From Rhizobium sp. BK196 (GTDB lineage Bacteria > Pseudomonadota > Alphaproteobacteria > Rhizobiales > Rhizobiaceae): a stretch of DNA of 64,000 nt. The notes below the pieces were generated by a model. That model was not told the DNA's origin, did not search any database, and saw only the letters and a program-made list of their open reading frames with translations. Below are positions 14,877-23,842 of the stretch, in pieces (position 1 is the stretch's first letter; the number at the start of each line of letters is the position of its first letter). The stretch lies in NCBI RefSeq assembly GCF_014193255.1, contig NZ_JACHZB010000003.1, positions 620,001 through 684,000 on the forward strand. The letters run 5' to 3'. A program made the position numbers and the translations under genes.

Positions 14877-16103
14877 ATGACAGACACTCAATGGGACGCC
14901 GCGAAGGTGGTGCCCGGATCCGCCTACTGGAAACGCAATCTCGTCATCTCATTGCTTGGTTCGTTCACGACCATCGTGGCGATGACGCTGCTGCTTCCGT
15001 TTCTTCCGCTTTATGTGGAAGAACTTGGCGTGAGCGATCATGCGGCGATCGTGCAGTGGTCGGGCATCGCCTATGGCGCGACCTTCTTTGCTGCCGCCTG
15101 TGTGGCGCCGCTCTGGGGCCGGCTGGGGGACATCTACGGGCGCAAGCTGATGCTGGTGCGCGCCAGCCTCGGCATGACCATCGCCATCTCGCTGATGGGA
15201 ATGGCCGGCAGCGTCTGGCAGTTGGTGGCGCTGCGCCTCTTCGTGGGCCTGGCGGGCGGTTATGCCTCCGGCTCGACGGTGCTGGTGGCGACGCAGACGC
15301 CGAAGGACCGGTCTGCCTGGGCGCTCGGCGTGCTCTCGTCCGGCATCATGGCCGGCAATCTCGTCGGGCCGCTGATCGGCGGGGCACTGCCGCCCATCAT
15401 CGGCATCCGCGGCACGTTTCTGGCCGCAGGCGGCATGATCTTCATTGCCTTCCTGGCAACCACGTTCCTGATCAAGGAGGAGAAATCGGCAGCCCGAAAG
15501 CAGGCGGCCAAGGCCTCCGGCGACTGGAAATCCATTCCAGACAAGGGGCCGGTGGTCGCCATGCTCGCGACCGGCCTGCTGCTGATGCTCGCCAACATGT
15601 CGATCGAGCCGATCATCACCGTCTATGTGGCGCAACTCGTCCCTGATCAGGATCAGGTGACGATGGTGGCCGGCATCGTGATGTCGGCGGCAGCGCTCGG
15701 CAGCATTCTCTCGGCCTCGCGGCTCGGGAAGCTTGCCGACCGGATCGGCCACTGGCCGGTCATTGCCGGCGCGCTCGCAATCGCGGGACTGCTGCTCATT
15801 CCGCAGGCCTTCGTGACCGCCTCATGGCAGCTGATCGGCCTGCGCTTCCTGATGGGCTTGGCGCTCGGCGGGCTGCTGCCGTGCATCACTGCCGTCATCC
15901 GGCACAATGTGCCGGATAGTGCCGCCGGCAGCATTCTCGGACTGTCCATTTCTTCGCAATATGTGGGACAGGTCACCGGGCCCATCCTTGGTGGCTTCGT
16001 CGGCGGGCATATCGGCATGCCGGCTGTCTTTCTCGGTACCAGCGTCCTGCTGCTGGCGGGCGCGGCCTTCACATGGCTGGTGCGGACGAAGGAGGAAGCC
16101 TGA
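14877..16103 (+). CDS. MFS efflux transporter
   Basis: A 408-residue, 12-helix major facilitator of the drug:proton antiporter type. The loop 2-3 motif A reads GRLGDIYGRKLMLV, and the motif-C-like GNLVGPLIGG lies in TM5, both marks of exporters. A soluble loop of about 25 residues (EEKSAARKQ...) separates the two halves. Substrate unknown. The convergent TetR gene ends 3 bp downstream; that regulator's large operator is next to the GST gene, so it need not control this transporter. Confidence 0.88.
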   Translation: MTDTQWDAAKVVPGSAYWKRNLVISLLGSFTTIVAMTLLLPFLPLYVEELGVSDHAAIVQWSGIAYGATFFAAACVAPLWGRLGDIYGRKLMLVRASLGMTIAISLMGMAGSVWQLVALRLFVGLAGGYASGSTVLVATQTPKDRSAWALGVLSSGIMAGNLVGPLIGGALPPIIGIRGTFLAAGGMIFIAFLATTFLIKEEKSAARKQAAKASGDWKSIPDKGPVVAMLATGLLLMLANMSIEPIITVYVAQLVPDQDQVTMVAGIVMSAAALGSILSASRLGKLADRIGHWPVIAGALAIAGLLLIPQAFVTASWQLIGLRFLMGLALGGLLPCITAVIRHNVPDSAAGSILGLSISSQYVGQVTGPILGGFVGGHIGMPAVFLGTSVLLLAGAAFTWLVRTKEEA

Positions 16104-16106
16104 ACC

Positions 16107-16715
16107 TCAGGCTTTGCCGCAGATCATATCTACGCCGGACTGTGCCAAAGCCTCCAGCGTCTTCCGGCTGTCGCCGGCCCGGGCGCGCACGGCGAGGGAA
16201 TGCATGACGGCCGAGGCAAGCCTCGCAAGCATGTGGACATCGCTGCCGTCAGGCAGTTCGCCGCGTTCGACGGCGAGCGCCATGCGCTGTTCGATCGCAC
16301 TGTCAAAATCCTCGAGACTGCGGCGCAGGAGCTCTCGAACACGCTCGTGCTGGATTGCCTCAGCCGTCGCGGTGCTGATGAGAAAACAGCCGCGCGCAGC
16401 GGTTTCGCCATGAAGATAAATCTTCAGAGCGCCCTTATAGACGTTCGCGAGATTGTCGCGCAGCGGCAGTGACAGATCGAGTGCATCCGCCAGCACATCC
16501 ATGCTTTCGGCCCGATACGCCTCCATGACATCGAGATAGAGAGCCTCCTTGTCGCCGAACGCACCGTAGAGGCTCGGACGATTGAGCTGGGTGGCAGCGC
16601 TCAGCGTATCCAGCGACGTGCCGGCAAAACCGCGGTCCCAGAATACGTCCCTCGCCTTTTCCAGGGTCACTTTAGCATCGAAGGCTCTCGGGCGGCCACG
16701 CTTCTTCTCGCTCAT
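16107..16715 (-). CDS. TetR-family repressor
   Basis: A 202-residue TetR regulator. The HTH (residues about 16-60) contains GFAGTSLDTLSAATQLNRPSLYGAFGDKEALY, the normal TetR signature. The ligand-binding part has two cysteines (RGCFL near 110 and MICGK at the end). It is divergent from a glutathione S-transferase gene. A 58-bp composite palindrome begins 1 bp upstream of its ATG, so it very likely represses itself and the GST. The inducer is probably an electrophile or xenobiotic, an inference from the GST partner. Confidence 0.92.
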   Translation of the reverse strand: MSEKKRGRPRAFDAKVTLEKARDVFWDRGFAGTSLDTLSAATQLNRPSLYGAFGDKEALYLDVMEAYRAESMDVLADALDLSLPLRDNLANVYKGALKIYLHGETAARGCFLISTATAEAIQHERVRELLRRSLEDFDSAIEQRMALAVERGELPDGSDVHMLARLASAVMHSLAVRARAGDSRKTLEALAQSGVDMICGKA

Positions 16716-16773
16716 TTTGTACCGTTTCGCATAAAATAATTGACCGAGGAAATTTTATGCGAAATAGTACAAA
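16716..16773. promoter_or_regulatory. Composite TetR operator (nested dyads)
   Basis: Outer arms TTTGTAC (16716-16722) and GTACAAA (16767-16773) enclose inner arms TTTCGCATAAAAT (16725-16737) and ATTTTATGCGAAA (16752-16764). Each outer and inner arm is separated by 2 bp, and the centre is 14 bp. The whole block is symmetric over 58 bp and fills the space directly upstream of the TetR ATG. Confidence 0.85.
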
Positions 16774-16824
16774 TGTCCAACGGATTGATGCGGCCGGTCG
16801 CGAACCGCCGCAGGAGGAGAAGCC

Positions 16825-17508
16825 ATGAAGCTTTATATGCATGCAGCCGCCTGTTCGCTGTCGCCGCACATTATCTGCCGCGAACTCGATATCGATATCG
16901 AGCTCATCACGGTCGATCGAAAGACGCACAGGACCAGCGAGGGAGACGACTATTTTTTGATCAACGGCAACGGCTATGTTCCGGCGCTGGTACTTGACGA
17001 TGGCAAGGTGCTGACGGAGGGACCGGCGATCGCCCAATTTCTCGCCGACAGTTCCCCTGATGGACGAAGGATGCTGCCGGAATTCGGCAACTTTGCCCGT
17101 AACCAGGTGCAGTCTCTGCTGAACTTTATCACGTCGGAATTGCACAAGCCGATGGCGATGCTTTTCAACGCCGACTATGCGACGGCACATGACGCGATGC
17201 GGGAGGTCGTCCACAAGCGTCTCGATTGGATCAACGGAAAGCTTGCCGGCCCCTATCTCACCGGCGAGGATTTCACGGTCGCGGATGCTTATCTTTTCGT
17301 CTGCCTTAACTGGTCGCCATGGATCAAAATCGATCTCGACCGGTTTCCGGCGCTTCCCGCTTTCATGAAGCGTGTCGGGTCGCGGCCGGCAGTGCAGACG
17401 GCATTGAGCGAGGAAGGGCTGATGGCCTTCGATGCTGGCGGGAATTTCTTTGCACCGATCGCCTATATCCAGTCCGCCGGTTACATCGGCTCGCCGGTCC
17501 GGCCGTGA
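16825..17508 (+). CDS. Glutathione S-transferase, beta-class-like
   Basis: A 227-residue cytosolic glutathione S-transferase that conjugates glutathione to electrophiles. The N-terminal thioredoxin fold has the beta-class active-site motif AACSLSPHI with Cys10, and the cis-Pro element GYVPALVLDDG (about 51-61), followed by the ExxAI glutathione-binding stretch TEGPAIAQFL. The C-terminal helical domain has GEDFTVADAYLFV, the conserved N-capping box. CAGGAGGAG upstream supports the start. It is under probable control of the divergent TetR gene through the composite palindrome. Confidence 0.92.
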   Translation: MKLYMHAAACSLSPHIICRELDIDIELITVDRKTHRTSEGDDYFLINGNGYVPALVLDDGKVLTEGPAIAQFLADSSPDGRRMLPEFGNFARNQVQSLLNFITSELHKPMAMLFNADYATAHDAMREVVHKRLDWINGKLAGPYLTGEDFTVADAYLFVCLNWSPWIKIDLDRFPALPAFMKRVGSRPAVQTALSEEGLMAFDAGGNFFAPIAYIQSAGYIGSPVRP

Positions 17509-17560
17509 TAGAGTGCCGATCCGGCAGCGCCGTCGATTGCCGGACCGGCCAAGCGGCGCC

Positions 17561-17634
17561 TGGCCCTTCGCGTGGCTCAGGGCGTTCGAGCCTGCAATCG
17601 ATCCACTGGATCGATTGCTGCCGCTACGCGGCAC
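17561..17634. repeat. RIME-like palindromic repeat, copy A
   Basis: About 75 bp that reappears at 47755-47829. It holds three dyads: GCCC...GGGC, CAATCGATCC-ACT-GGATCGATTG (17595-17617) and GCCGC-TAC-GCGGC (17620-17632). It lies between convergent gene ends (GST and aminotransferase). Such elements are typical of rhizobial chromosomes. Confidence 0.75.
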
Positions 17635-17652
17635 CGGCTCTCACCACCACCA

Positions 17653-18540
17653 CTATTCATCGCTCGCAGAGCGGCCGTAGGCCCAGTCCATGTAGAGTTC
17701 CAGCGCCTTGCGTGTGACCGGGCCTTCCTGGAAATGACGGCCGTCGAGCCTGTTGACGCCGACCACCTTGGAATAGTTGCCACTCGTAAAGACCTCGTCG
17801 GCACCCATGAAATCCTCGACCGACAGCGTTGCCTCGCGCATCTCAAAGCCTGCCTTGCGTAAAAGGCCCATGACGCGCAGCCGCGTGATGCCGGCGAGGA
17901 AGGTGCGGTTGGCGATCGGCGTGAAGACCACGCCGTCCTTGACCATGAAGACGTTCGAGGAAGCGGTTTCGGCCACATTGCCGTTCATGTCGCGCATCAG
18001 GGCATTGTCGAAGCCGCGGCTTTTCGCTTCGGCGATGGCGCGGCCGCTATTCGGATAGAGCGAACCTGCCTTGGCGTCCGTCATCGCCGTTTCCGGGGTC
18101 GGGCGACGGTAGGGAGAGACAGTGAGGGAGGAGCCGCCGTGTCCGCCCATGGCCGCCTCGAACAGGCAGAGCGCAAAACGGGTGGATTCGCCGTCGACGG
18201 TCACGACGCTGCCCGCCGAACCGTGCTCGCCCCAATACATCGGCTTGATATAGATTGGCGTCTTGCCGTCGAACTTCTCGACACCTTCCCAGGCAAGCGC
18301 TTCGATCTCCTCAGCCGTCTTGACCGGTTTCAGGCCCATGGCGACGGCGGAGCGGTTGATGCGCTGACAGTGCAGGTGGAGATCGGGCGCGATGCCATTA
18401 AACCAGCGGGCGCCGTCGAAGACGGTAGAGCCCAGCCACATGGCATGCGAAGTCGGCCCGATCAGCGACGGGTTGCCGGCAATCCACTCTCCGTCGACAT
18501 AAGTCCAGGTGGTCGTGCGGGGTGATGTATCGACGGGCAT
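17653..18540 (-). CDS. ilvE: Branched-chain amino acid aminotransferase
   Basis: A 295-residue fold-type IV PLP aminotransferase that interconverts Leu/Ile/Val with their keto acids. The catalytic lysine lies in TDAKAGSLYPN (about 163-173), and the PLP phosphate region is ETASSNVFMVKDG followed by GITRLRVMGL. The substrate loop IYIKPMYWGEHG is typical of the bacterial BCAT group. The ATG at 18540 (MPVDTSPRT) fits family starts; a longer frame to 18630 does not. It is monocistronic and not beside other ilv genes. A D-amino-acid aminotransferase is less likely given the length and motifs. Confidence 0.88.
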   Translation of the reverse strand: MPVDTSPRTTTWTYVDGEWIAGNPSLIGPTSHAMWLGSTVFDGARWFNGIAPDLHLHCQRINRSAVAMGLKPVKTAEEIEALAWEGVEKFDGKTPIYIKPMYWGEHGSAGSVVTVDGESTRFALCLFEAAMGGHGGSSLTVSPYRRPTPETAMTDAKAGSLYPNSGRAIAEAKSRGFDNALMRDMNGNVAETASSNVFMVKDGVVFTPIANRTFLAGITRLRVMGLLRKAGFEMREATLSVEDFMGADEVFTSGNYSKVVGVNRLDGRHFQEGPVTRKALELYMDWAYGRSASDE

Positions 18541-18791
18541 TTTGGGCTCTCCTCTGAAGTCGGCAAAGCAAAATCCTCCGTACGCGGACCGGTCAAGCGC
18601 AAATTGACGGTTGAAACATCGAAGCAACAAAATGCCGGAGACCGCGCTGCGATTGAAATATTGATGCGCGTGTCACGGTACCAAAGCGATGGGTCCATAA
18701 CGGAAAATGATGGAAGGACGACTGGATGAAAACCCTCACCGCATGGCATCATGGATGAAGACAGCCCCGTGCCGCCCGAGGAGAAGAACAA

Positions 18792-19832
18792 ATGAAAGCC
18801 ATGTACTATGAAGCCTTCGAGCAGGCGCCTGATATCCGCACCGTGCCGGATCCGACACCGACTGAAGATGGTGTGGTGATCAAGGTCGGCGCGACCGGGC
18901 TTTGCCGCAGCGACTGGCACGGCTGGATGGGCCATGACCCGGATATCCGGCTGCCGCATGTGCCGGGGCACGAGCTTGCCGGCAAGATCGTCGCTGCCGG
19001 CAAGGGCGTGGTACGCTTCAAGGTCGGCGACCGGGTGACGGTGCCCTTCGTTTCCGGCTGCGGCCATTGCAGCGAATGCCATTCCGGCAATCAGCAGGTC
19101 TGCCCCAACCAGTTCCAGCCGGGCTTCACCCACTGGGGCTCGTTCGCCGAATATGTCGGCATCGATTATGCCGATACCAATCTGGTGCATCTGCCGGAGA
19201 GCGTGGACGATGCCACCGCGGCGAGCCTCGGCTGCCGCTTCGCCACCTCCTTTCGCGCTGTCGCCGACCAGGCCCGCACCGGCCCCGGCGAATGGATCGC
19301 CGTGCACGGCTGCGGCGGTGTCGGGCTTTCGGCGATCATGATCGCGAGCGCACTTGGGGCCAATGCGATCGCCATCGATATCTCCGAGGAGAAGCTTGCC
19401 TTCGCGCGCGAATGCGGAGCGGTGGCGACGATCAATGCCTCCGCAGTCGCCGACGTGGCAGAAGCCGTGCGCGAGCTCACAAAGGGCGGCGCGCATGTTT
19501 CCATCGATGCACTCGGCCATCCCGTCACCTGCTTCAATTCGATCAAGAACCTGCGCCGGCGCGGCCGGCACGTGCAGGTGGGGTTAATGCTCGGCGAGCA
19601 TTCCACGCCGCAGATCCCGATGGCGCAGGTGATCGGCCACGAGCTGGAAATCTACGGCAGCCATGGCATGCAGGCCTGGCGCTACGACGCCATGCTTTCG
19701 ATGCTCGCATCCGGCAAGATCGCGCCGCAGAAACTAATCGGCCGGCGCATCAGCCTTGCCGAGGCCGTGCCGGCGCTGATGGCGCTCGACAGGGCCGAGG
19801 GCACCGGTATCAGCGTGATTACGCAGTTCTAG
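18792..19832 (+). CDS. Zinc-dependent alcohol dehydrogenase
   Basis: A 346-residue medium-chain dehydrogenase with zinc. The catalytic zinc ligands are Cys38 ([11 protein letters not shown]) and the His/Glu in PGHELAG. The structural zinc site is the four-Cys lobe [15 protein letters not shown] (about 90-104). The Rossmann motif [14 protein letters not shown] (about 171-184) binds NAD(P). Family members oxidise primary alcohols or polyols; the substrate is unknown. CGAGGAGAAG upstream supports the start. The gene stands alone between ilvE (divergent) and the cyclase gene. Confidence 0.92.
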   Translation: MKAMYYEAFEQAPDIRTVPDPTPTEDGVVIKVGATGLCRSDWHGWMGHDPDIRLPHVPGHELAGKIVAAGKGVVRFKVGDRVTVPFVSGCGHCSECHSGNQQVCPNQFQPGFTHWGSFAEYVGIDYADTNLVHLPESVDDATAASLGCRFATSFRAVADQARTGPGEWIAVHGCGGVGLSAIMIASALGANAIAIDISEEKLAFARECGAVATINASAVADVAEAVRELTKGGAHVSIDALGHPVTCFNSIKNLRRRGRHVQVGLMLGEHSTPQIPMAQVIGHELEIYGSHGMQAWRYDAMLSMLASGKIAPQKLIGRRISLAEAVPALMALDRAEGTGISVITQF

Positions 19833-19930
19833 GATCGTGGGATGGGTTTGAAACGAACTACCGGGCTAAAGATTGCGATCCCACCTATGGTAGATGAGGC
19901 CGCGGGTTCGCCGGCGGCATGGGGGATTTC

Positions 19931-20845
19931 ATGAGCGAGACGCAACGCAAGCTGACGACGATTTTTGCAGCCGACGTGCAGGACTATACGCGCATGATGG
20001 GCGAGGACGAGGAAGGGACGCTCGCGATGCTGAAGCATTACCGCGATGCCATGTCCCGCCTGATTGCCTCGCATGGCGGACGGGTGATCAATACGTGGGG
20101 TGACGGGCTGCTTGCCGATTTCCCGAGTGTGGTCGAAGCCGTCCGGGCAGCGATCGACGTGCAGAACGAGCTTGCCGGCAAGAATGCGGCGCGGCCCACG
20201 GATGGACGGATGCTCTTCCGCATCGGCATCAATCTCGGCGACGTCATCGTCGAAGGTGAGGATATATATGGCGACGGCGTCAATATCGCGGCCCGCCTGC
20301 AGGCCTCCGCGCCGGCCGGAGGGATCGTGATCTCGAACACTGTCTACGATCAGGTGCGAAACAAGGTCGCTGTGGGGTTCGACTTTCTGGGGCCGCTGGA
20401 GATGAAGAATGTTTCCGATGCCGTGCCGAGCTATGCCGTGCGCATCGGCGATATCAGCCCGGAGCCGCGGAAGCCGGCAGCCGCTCCCGAACGGTCCCTC
20501 GAAACGCCGGCGTCAAAACCCGGCCCGGCGCTGCGCCCGCGCGGCAGGCTGCGCAAGCTCGGTGGCATTCTCGCTCTTATCGGCGCGGTACTCATCTTCA
20601 TAAACATTGTCACTTGGGAAGGCGAGTTTTGGGCGGTTTGGCCGCTGCTTGCCTTCGCCTTCGTGGCGGCAATGATATGGGTGCGGAGGCAGGACCGGTT
20701 CGATCAGCGCGTCGCCGCGCTTGCCGTCAGCGGGGTTGGCATCGTGGCCATCAACATGCTGACATGGCACGGGACATTCTGGGCAATATGGCCGTTGCTG
20801 GGGCTGTCTGTCGCCGCCGGCATTCGCTGGGCGATGCGCGACTGA
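19931..20845 (+). CDS. Class III adenylate cyclase with C-terminal membrane domain
   Basis: A 304-residue protein. Residues about 5-175 form a class III nucleotide cyclase domain: FAADVQDYT carries the first metal Asp (D15) and NTWGDGLLADF the second (D58); GDGVNIAARLQ is the usual transition-state region. After a Pro/Ala-rich linker, residues about 200-304 hold four membrane helices arranged as a duplicated two-helix unit, because INIVTWEGEFWAVWPLL is repeated as INMLTWHGTFWAIWPLL. Catalysis would be cytoplasmic, producing cAMP. The start at 19931 has GGGGGA upstream. No sensor domain is visible, so the duplicated helices may be the input. Confidence 0.88.
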   Translation: MSETQRKLTTIFAADVQDYTRMMGEDEEGTLAMLKHYRDAMSRLIASHGGRVINTWGDGLLADFPSVVEAVRAAIDVQNELAGKNAARPTDGRMLFRIGINLGDVIVEGEDIYGDGVNIAARLQASAPAGGIVISNTVYDQVRNKVAVGFDFLGPLEMKNVSDAVPSYAVRIGDISPEPRKPAAAPERSLETPASKPGPALRPRGRLRKLGGILALIGAVLIFINIVTWEGEFWAVWPLLAFAFVAAMIWVRRQDRFDQRVAALAVSGVGIVAINMLTWHGTFWAIWPLLGLSVAAGIRWAMRD

Positions 20846-20848
20846 GCC

Positions 20849-21460
20849 TCAGGCGCGTTCTGCGAGCCGCCGTTCAGCGCCATCGATTATCATCTGCAAA
20901 CCGGCTTCGAAAAAGGCTTCGTGGCCCGATTTTCGGTAATGCGCAATAGCCCGGCGGGTCAGCGGGAAATCGGCTGCGGCAGCGTCGAGCTTTTCCTGCT
21001 CCGGCGGCGGTTCGGCCTGTTCCTCGATGACGCAGCCGACAGTGTAGCGGGCGACAGCGACGAGCAGCTCCATGGCGAATTCCGCTTCGATGCCAGCTCC
21101 AACAAGGACGGCGATATGGGCTTCGACATTGGGAAGATCCTGCGGGCTGGTTTCGGTGCCGGCGTGGACGCGGGCGCCATCGCGATAGCTCAAGAGCGTG
21201 CGACGGAAGTCACGGGCGTTTTCGAGCATGAATTCCCGCCAATTCTCAGGTACGACCGACCAGTCGTGGGTGTGACCTCGCGCCATGATCTCCTCGGCCA
21301 TGGCCTCCACCAGCGCTCGTTTGCTCTTGAAATGCCAGTAAAGGGCGGGCTGGCGCACATCCAGTCGCTCGGCGAGCATTCGTGTGGAGAGCGCATCGAT
21401 GCCCACCTCGTTCAAGAGCTTCAGCGCTTCGTCGACGATTTGCGCGCGGTCTACCTTCAT
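20849..21460 (-). CDS. tetR: Tetracycline-type repressor TetR
   Basis: A TetR regulator of about 203 residues, close in pattern to class TetR proteins: KVDRAQIVDEALKLLNEVG, then a HTH with QPALYWHFKSKRALVEAMA. It faces a TetA-like exporter gene, and two operator palindromes of the tetO type lie between them. The ATG at 21460 follows a GGAACCGGG stretch; an ATG at 21484 lies only 7 nt from the first operator and has no ribosome site. The pair resembles TetR/TetA(30) of Agrobacterium tumefaciens. Induction by tetracyclines is inferred from this similarity. Confidence 0.9.
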   Translation of the reverse strand: MKVDRAQIVDEALKLLNEVGIDALSTRMLAERLDVRQPALYWHFKSKRALVEAMAEEIMARGHTHDWSVVPENWREFMLENARDFRRTLLSYRDGARVHAGTETSPQDLPNVEAHIAVLVGAGIEAEFAMELLVAVARYTVGCVIEEQAEPPPEQEKLDAAAADFPLTRRAIAHYRKSGHEAFFEAGLQMIIDGAERRLAERA

Positions 21461-21490
21461 CCCGGTTCCATTCCCTGTTGCCATTTCGAT

Positions 21491-21521
21491 TTATCAGCGA
21501 TAAGGAACTTATCAGTGATAA
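21491..21521. promoter_or_regulatory. Twin tetO-like operators
   Basis: TTATCAGCGATAA (21491-21503) and TTATCAGTGATAA (21509-21521) are near-identical palindromes with centres 18 bp apart, the arrangement of classical tetO1/tetO2. The core TATCAGTGATA is the known TetR target. Confidence 0.88.
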
Positions 21522-21537
21522 ATTTTCAGACGATCCT

Positions 21538-22716
21538 ATGAAAAAAGCGCTCGCAGTCGTCTATGCCACCGTGATCCTCGATGCCGCCGGCATTGGGCTG
21601 ACCCTGCCGATCTTTCCGCGGCTGCTGCAGGATGTCGGCCATACTGACGATCTCGGATGGCGGTTCGGTGCCTTTCTGGCACTTTATGCGCTGATGCAAT
21701 TCATCTTCTCCCCGGTGCTGGGTTCACTGTCGGACCGGTTCGGCCGCAAGCCGGTGTTGATGGTGTCACTCGCCGGCGCCGCAGTCGACTATGTCTTCAT
21801 GGCCGCAGCACCATCGCTGTGGCTGCTCTTCGTCGGCCGGGCGATTGCCGGTATTACCGGCGCCAGCAACGCGGTGGCCGCAGCCTGCGTGACCGACCTC
21901 ACCGAGGATGCCGAGCGCACCCGCCGCTTCGGCCAACTCAGCGCCTGCTTCGGCATCGGCTTCATTGCCGGCCCGGCGATCGGCGGCGTTCTGGGTGAAT
22001 TCTCGGTGAGGCTGCCCTTCATTGCTGCTGCTGCACTCAATGCTGCCAATCTGCTGATGGCGCTCTTCATGCTGCCGGAGACGCGCATGACCGGTGCGAA
22101 AGCCGAGAAACAGGAGTTTTCACCGCTCGCGCATTTCCGCTGGCTGATGGGCTACCGGCTGCTGCTGCCGCTTGCCGGCGCCTATTTCATCCTTGCCCTT
22201 GTCGGCGAGGTTGGCGGCACGATCTGGGTTCTCTACGGTCAGGACAAATTCTCCTGGTCGCCGATGATGGTCGGCCTTTCACTTGCCGCCTTCGGCTTTT
22301 TCCATGCGGTCGTGCAGGCCTTCATCGCCGGGCCGATCAGCGAAAGATGGGGAGAGCACCGGACGCTGCTGATTGGCATCGTCGCCGACAGCGCGGCCTA
22401 TATCACCATCGCGCTGGTGACGCAGGGCTGGATGGCCTTCCTGCTCATGCCGCTCTTCTGCCTCGGCGGCATCGGGGCGCCGGCCCTCCAGTCTCTGGTG
22501 ACAGGGCGGGTCAATGGCGATCATCAGGGACGCGCACAGGGGCTGCTGGCGAGCATGACGAGCCTTGCCTCGATCGTCGGGCCACTGGCGATCAGCACGG
22601 TCTATTTTGCCTCACGCGATGTCTTTCCGGGGTTGGTCTGGGTGTTGGGCGCAGGTCTCTATGTACTCTGCCTGCCGGTCGCGTTCGCGCAGCGGCCGAA
22701 AGATGCCGCGGCCTGA
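21538..22716 (+). CDS. tetA: Tetracycline-type MFS exporter TetA
   Basis: A 392-residue, 12-helix drug:proton antiporter. Motif A in loop 2-3 is GSLSDRFGRKPVLMVSL, and Asp residues of the TetA family are present in TM1 (VILDAAGIGLTLPIFP). Length and order match TetA classes. The ATG at 21538 directly follows the operator region; the longer frame opens inside tetR and is a shadow. Regulation by TetR through two operators is strongly suggested. Whether it gives useful resistance depends on expression; the related TetA(30) of Agrobacterium was described as silent until derepressed. Confidence 0.9.
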   Translation: MKKALAVVYATVILDAAGIGLTLPIFPRLLQDVGHTDDLGWRFGAFLALYALMQFIFSPVLGSLSDRFGRKPVLMVSLAGAAVDYVFMAAAPSLWLLFVGRAIAGITGASNAVAAACVTDLTEDAERTRRFGQLSACFGIGFIAGPAIGGVLGEFSVRLPFIAAAALNAANLLMALFMLPETRMTGAKAEKQEFSPLAHFRWLMGYRLLLPLAGAYFILALVGEVGGTIWVLYGQDKFSWSPMMVGLSLAAFGFFHAVVQAFIAGPISERWGEHRTLLIGIVADSAAYITIALVTQGWMAFLLMPLFCLGGIGAPALQSLVTGRVNGDHQGRAQGLLASMTSLASIVGPLAISTVYFASRDVFPGLVWVLGAGLYVLCLPVAFAQRPKDAAA

Positions 22717-22754
22717 AGGGCGGCGGCGAGACATCACTCGCCGCCAATCGTGAT

Positions 22755-23573
22755 TTACTGCGCTACGCCGATCGAAGCCAGATATTCGGCCGAAGCGATG
22801 ATCTTCGACTTGTCCTTGATCTCGATGATCAGGCGCGGTTTGCTTTCAACCTTGGCAAGGGCCGCAAATACCGCACGCCAGTTGACGGTGCCTTGGCCGA
22901 GCGGCCAGTGGCGATCGGCATAACCATCGGCGTCCTGCAGATGAACATGGCCGAGGCGGTTGCCGGCGGCATGGACGTAATAATCGACCGGCGGGGCGCC
23001 GGTGGAGCCGTGAGCGTAGTGCGCATGGCCGGTGTCTATGGAGACGGCGACGGTCGGCGAATTGAAACTCTCAGCCAGCGCCACACGGATATGCGGATCC
23101 TTATCCTCGATGTTTTCGATGACGAGAGTGCAGCCGATTTCCTCGGCACGCTTCACGGCTTCCCGCATCGTCTGATGGCAATAATCGATGATACTCTCGC
23201 GCTCGCCGGGATTGTTGTCGAGATTGTTATAGCCCCAGGTCGTGTAAGGGCTGTGGATGACCATATGCGTGCCGCCGATCGCAGCGCAGACATCGAGGCC
23301 CTGCAGCATGCGGCGGGAGACAACCGCGCGGATATCCGGATCCTGCGAGGCGATGACAAAGCCCCAGAACGGGCCATGGATGCCGACGCGACCCTTGAAG
23401 CCATCGAGCAGTTTCCTGGCGCGATCTGCGCGCGGCGTCCAGTCGCCATTCAGAACGTCGGCATCGATGAAGCTCTGCAATTCGAGGTCGCGGGACTTTT
23501 CGAAGAGCCAGTCACGATGGTTTACGAGTTCGTCGATCGTCATGGCGGCGCCGACGACGGGAAGAGAAGACAT
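22755..23573 (-). CDS. Sugar phosphate isomerase/epimerase family (TIM barrel)
   Basis: A 272-residue AP-endonuclease-2-like TIM-barrel protein. Metal-binding positions appear in order: HGPF (about 66-69), HSPYTTWG (about 109-116), IENIEDKDP (Glu, about 154-162), DTGHAHYAHG (His, about 179-188), HVHLQDADGYADRHWPLGQG (about 211-230) and IEIK. The family includes sugar isomerases, epimerases and inosose dehydratase; the substrate cannot be named. It is a single gene, convergent with tetA. Confidence 0.85.
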   Translation of the reverse strand: MSSLPVVGAAMTIDELVNHRDWLFEKSRDLELQSFIDADVLNGDWTPRADRARKLLDGFKGRVGIHGPFWGFVIASQDPDIRAVVSRRMLQGLDVCAAIGGTHMVIHSPYTTWGYNNLDNNPGERESIIDYCHQTMREAVKRAEEIGCTLVIENIEDKDPHIRVALAESFNSPTVAVSIDTGHAHYAHGSTGAPPVDYYVHAAGNRLGHVHLQDADGYADRHWPLGQGTVNWRAVFAALAKVESKPRLIIEIKDKSKIIASAEYLASIGVAQ

Positions 23574-23776
23574 GGGGTTGCTCCGCTGGTGGTATGCCGG
23601 ATTGGCGGGAAGGATCGGCGCGTTCTATGCGCCTCTTCTGTGTCGCCGATATTACAGGAATGGTGGTGGCCAACCTGTCGCACTTGCGAAGAGAAGAAGC
23701 CATACCGATATGATCGCGGTCGGTTTCAGGGCCTGAAAGCACGCAAAAGCCGCTCTTTCCTTCCCTCCCCGATTTT

Positions 23777-23799
23777 GCGGCGGTTGCCAAAACCGCCGC
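23777..23799 (+). other. Strong hairpin upstream of the cupin gene
   Basis: GCGGCGGTT (23777-23785) and AACCGCCGC (23791-23799) make a perfect 9-bp stem with a 5-nt loop, 44 bp before the cupin start. No T run follows on either strand, so it is probably a 5' leader structure rather than a terminator. Confidence 0.4.
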
Positions 23800-23842
23800 G
23801 AAGGTCTATCGGACCGCCCCGCAAGAACAAGAAAGAGACATC

